Source: Chloroflexota bacterium (lineage in GTDB: Bacteria > Chloroflexota > UBA11872 > VXOZ01). Taken from it: a stretch of 64,000 nucleotides of DNA. The notes under the pieces are model-generated. The model made no database searches. It had not been told where the DNA came from and worked only from the letters and a program-made list of their open reading frames with translations. Both the position numbers and the translations under genes were made by a program. The stretch covers positions 106,151 to 170,150 of the forward strand of contig JAAXIC010000017.1 of the NCBI GenBank assembly GCA_012270555.1, given 5' to 3'. How positions within the stretch are numbered: position 1 is the stretch's first letter; every line of letters begins with the position of its first letter. Positions 62,255 to 64,000 of the stretch are shown piece after piece.

Positions 62255-63910
62255 ATGAGCGCGTCTGTTTCCACCGACGTGATCATGGCCCGTGCTGCGG
62301 TGGTGTTGCTTCTCGGCAACGTGCTCAGCCGCATTCTCGGGCTCGTTCGCGAACAGACCATCGCGTACCTCTTCGGGGTGAGCGGGGCGGCCTCCTCATT
62401 TGTGGCGGCGTCCCAAGTGCCGACGATGGTCTACGACCTCTTGCTCGGCGGCGCGGTGACGGCGGCGTTGGTCCCCGTCTTTGCCGACTATGCGCGCCCT
62501 AACGGGCACGGGCGGAACAACCGCGAATTCTCGGCCCTGTTCGGCGCAATGCTGGCGCTGGCGGCGGTGGTGCTCGGCGGCATGGTGTTGGTGCTGAGCA
62601 TCTTTGCCGAGCCGCTCGTCCGCATTCTCGTTCCCGGCTTTGCCGCAAATCTTGCCGACCAGTGCATCATTGCGTCGCAGGCTGCCACCGCTACGACCGC
62701 TGAAAGCGCCGCGCCTGAGTTGCTGACGCAGACGGTCGCGTTGACCCGTCTGGCACTGCCCGCCGCGGCTTTCTTGGGCCTGTCGGGCGTGGTCAACGCC
62801 GCGCTCTACGCCGGTCAGCGACCCCACTATCCGGCCTTCTGCGCGGCGGTGTATAACGTGTGCATTATCCTCACCGCGCTGCTCTTTGTCGGTCGTTTTG
62901 GTGTTGCGAGTCTTGCGCTCGGCGTGCTGGTGGGATCGGTTGGGCAACTCATCTTCCAACTGCCGGGCCTGTGGCGGATGGGCTTGCGGCCGCGTGTGGC
63001 CTTATCGCATCCCGCGGTGCCGCGCATTCTGCGGCTCTATGCGCCCGTCTTTGCGGGGTTGATCATCACGCAGTTTGCCATTGTCTTGGATCGCAATCTT
63101 GCATCGTGCACGGGCCAGGACAGCATCGCCGCAATGAACTATGCAACCCGCTTGGTGCAGCTTCCCCTCGGCTTGGTCGGCTCCGCGATTGCCCTTGCCG
63201 TGCTCCCGCTGTTGGCCGCGGAAGGAAGTACCGCCAATCTGGAGAACTTTCGGCGCATACTCAACCGAGGGATGCGGCTCATTCTGCTCCTCATGCTGCC
63301 GATCTTTGCCCTGATGTTGATCTGGCACTGGCCCATCGTCGAGCTTGTCTATCAGCGCGGCGCGTTCGATGCCGCCGACGCGGAAGCGACCGGCCTGGCG
63401 CTCTTTCTCTACAGTTGGCAACTGCCGCTGACGGGGTTGGACCAACTCTTCATCTTCGCGTACTATGCCCGCAAGAATACACGCACGCCGGTGCTCGTCG
63501 GCATCTTGGGTATAGGGTTCTATCTCGCCGTTGCCTTGCCGTTGCTGCAGCCACTCGGCATGCCGGGGCTCGTGCTGGCGAACACGGTGCAGAATTCCGG
63601 CCATGCGCTCGTCATGCTCTGGCTGCTTAGCCGCCTCTTGGGGGGTGTGGGCGGTGAGGGCTTTGGTCGCTTCATGGCGACTATTGGTGCTGCCACTTTG
63701 CTTGTAGCTCTTGCGGCCGGCGGCATGCTCTACGTGCAACGCGTGTTGACCGATGGCGGCGGCACGGTTGGCTTGTTGGCATTGGTCGTGGGAGGCGGCG
63801 GGGTGTTGCTGCTGGCGTATCTGGGGATGTTGCGGCTGCTCAAGTTACCAGAACTCGCTCTCTTGGCCGCAATGGTGCCCGCTTCCTTTCGCGCGGCGGT
63901 GCGCCGCTAG
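62255..63910 (+). CDS. murJ: lipid II flippase MurJ (MviN)
   Basis: Peptidoglycan precursor flippase, 551 residues with about 14 hydrophobic segments. Family landmarks: GNVLSRILGLVREQTIAYLFG near the start (split), the long periplasmic loop, and LARAFYA-like FAYYARKNTRTPVLVG. Cytoplasmic membrane. The ATG at 62255 has no clear ribosome binding site; ATG at 62285 is an alternative. It lies 90 bases after the DUF4349 gene, perhaps cotranscribed. Essential in most bacteria; with ddl and murF it is a cell-wall gene. Confidence 0.92.
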   Translation: MSASVSTDVIMARAAVVLLLGNVLSRILGLVREQTIAYLFGVSGAASSFVAASQVPTMVYDLLLGGAVTAALVPVFADYARPNGHGRNNREFSALFGAMLALAAVVLGGMVLVLSIFAEPLVRILVPGFAANLADQCIIASQAATATTAESAAPELLTQTVALTRLALPAAAFLGLSGVVNAALYAGQRPHYPAFCAAVYNVCIILTALLFVGRFGVASLALGVLVGSVGQLIFQLPGLWRMGLRPRVALSHPAVPRILRLYAPVFAGLIITQFAIVLDRNLASCTGQDSIAAMNYATRLVQLPLGLVGSAIALAVLPLLAAEGSTANLENFRRILNRGMRLILLLMLPIFALMLIWHWPIVELVYQRGAFDAADAEATGLALFLYSWQLPLTGLDQLFIFAYYARKNTRTPVLVGILGIGFYLAVALPLLQPLGMPGLVLANTVQNSGHALVMLWLLSRLLGGVGGEGFGRFMATIGAATLLVALAAGGMLYVQRVLTDGGGTVGLLALVVGGGGVLLLAYLGMLRLLKLPELALLAAMVPASFRAAVRR

Positions 63911-63970
63911 GCGGAACGACGTACAGCGTTTCTAGAACTCATCTCATACTACATAGTCTGTGCAGACCTG

Positions 63971-63997
63971 CCCTTCGACAGGCTCAGAAACTGTCTT
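63971..63997. repeat. TTCGACARGCTCAG-family repeat at the right edge
   Basis: CCCTTCGACAGGCTCAG followed by AAACTG; the element may continue past the window end. Confidence 0.6.
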
Positions 63998-64000
63998 GGC

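Overview
This 64 kb window looks like a chromosomal segment of a free-living or host-associated bacterium, most plausibly a Chloroflexota (inferred). The grounds are moderately high GC, several Tat-type lipoprotein solute-binding proteins with RR motifs followed by an AAC lipobox, many small palindromic intergenic repeats (TTCGACARGCTCAG, CTCACCCCGGCCCTCTCCC and GCGCAGGTT/AACCTGCGC families), and a mix of catabolic enzymes with conserved housekeeping genes. No rRNA, tRNA, CRISPR array, transposase or phage gene was seen. About 52 protein genes can be supported.

Layout. 1-19 kb is mostly peripheral metabolism: an M24 peptidase cut by the left edge, an S8-type protease whose nucleophile position is Cys, a polysaccharide deacetylase-like protein, an enolase-superfamily dehydratase, an aminotransferase, a YchF-type ATPase, an Asp/Glu racemase-like gene with hydantoinase A/B subunits in one operon, a DegT aminotransferase, a double-PspC membrane protein with a clear promoter, a DapA-family aldolase, and an oxidoreductase/sugar isomerase pair. 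19-22 kb holds four tandem paralogous GNAT acetyltransferases. 22-25 kb is a three-gene ABC-2 exporter. 25-33 kb is a cassette with a ceramidase-like protein, a DegT aminotransferase, two orphan solute-binding lipoproteins and a GH29 alpha-L-fucosidase, suggesting uptake and degradation of host or algal glycoconjugates.

33-36 kb is the most striking region. Two convergent genes for lipoprotein thioredoxin-fold (redoxin) proteins each contain an in-frame TGA exactly where the first Cys of the CxxC active site belongs (U-P-V-C). Each TGA is followed at the same distance by a hairpin with a compensatory base-pair change between the two copies, as expected of bacterial SECIS elements. Next to them is ccdA, whose product passes electrons across the membrane to such redoxins. 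About 7 kb further on is selB, the selenocysteine-specific elongation factor. Together these argue for a selenocysteine-based extracytoplasmic redox pair.

36-48 kb carries prs, ddl, murF, a secreted HNH nuclease with an excalibur domain, a THUMP-type RNA methyltransferase, selB, a CinA-like gene, and a TPP riboswitch with an intrinsic terminator controlling an NCS1 permease (probably a thiamine-precursor transporter), then a pterin dehydratase and a third orphan solute-binding lipoprotein. 49-51 kb holds a DrrAB-type exporter and a YdeI-like gene. 52-56 kb is a minus-strand cluster tatA-spoIIM-pepP-efp-accB in which the BCCP-like protein lacks the biotinyl lysine and EF-P has Arg32 at its tip. 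56-64 kb runs on the plus strand: an S41 protease, an M16 protease, a TPR protein, a DUF4349/DUF11 surface protein and murJ.
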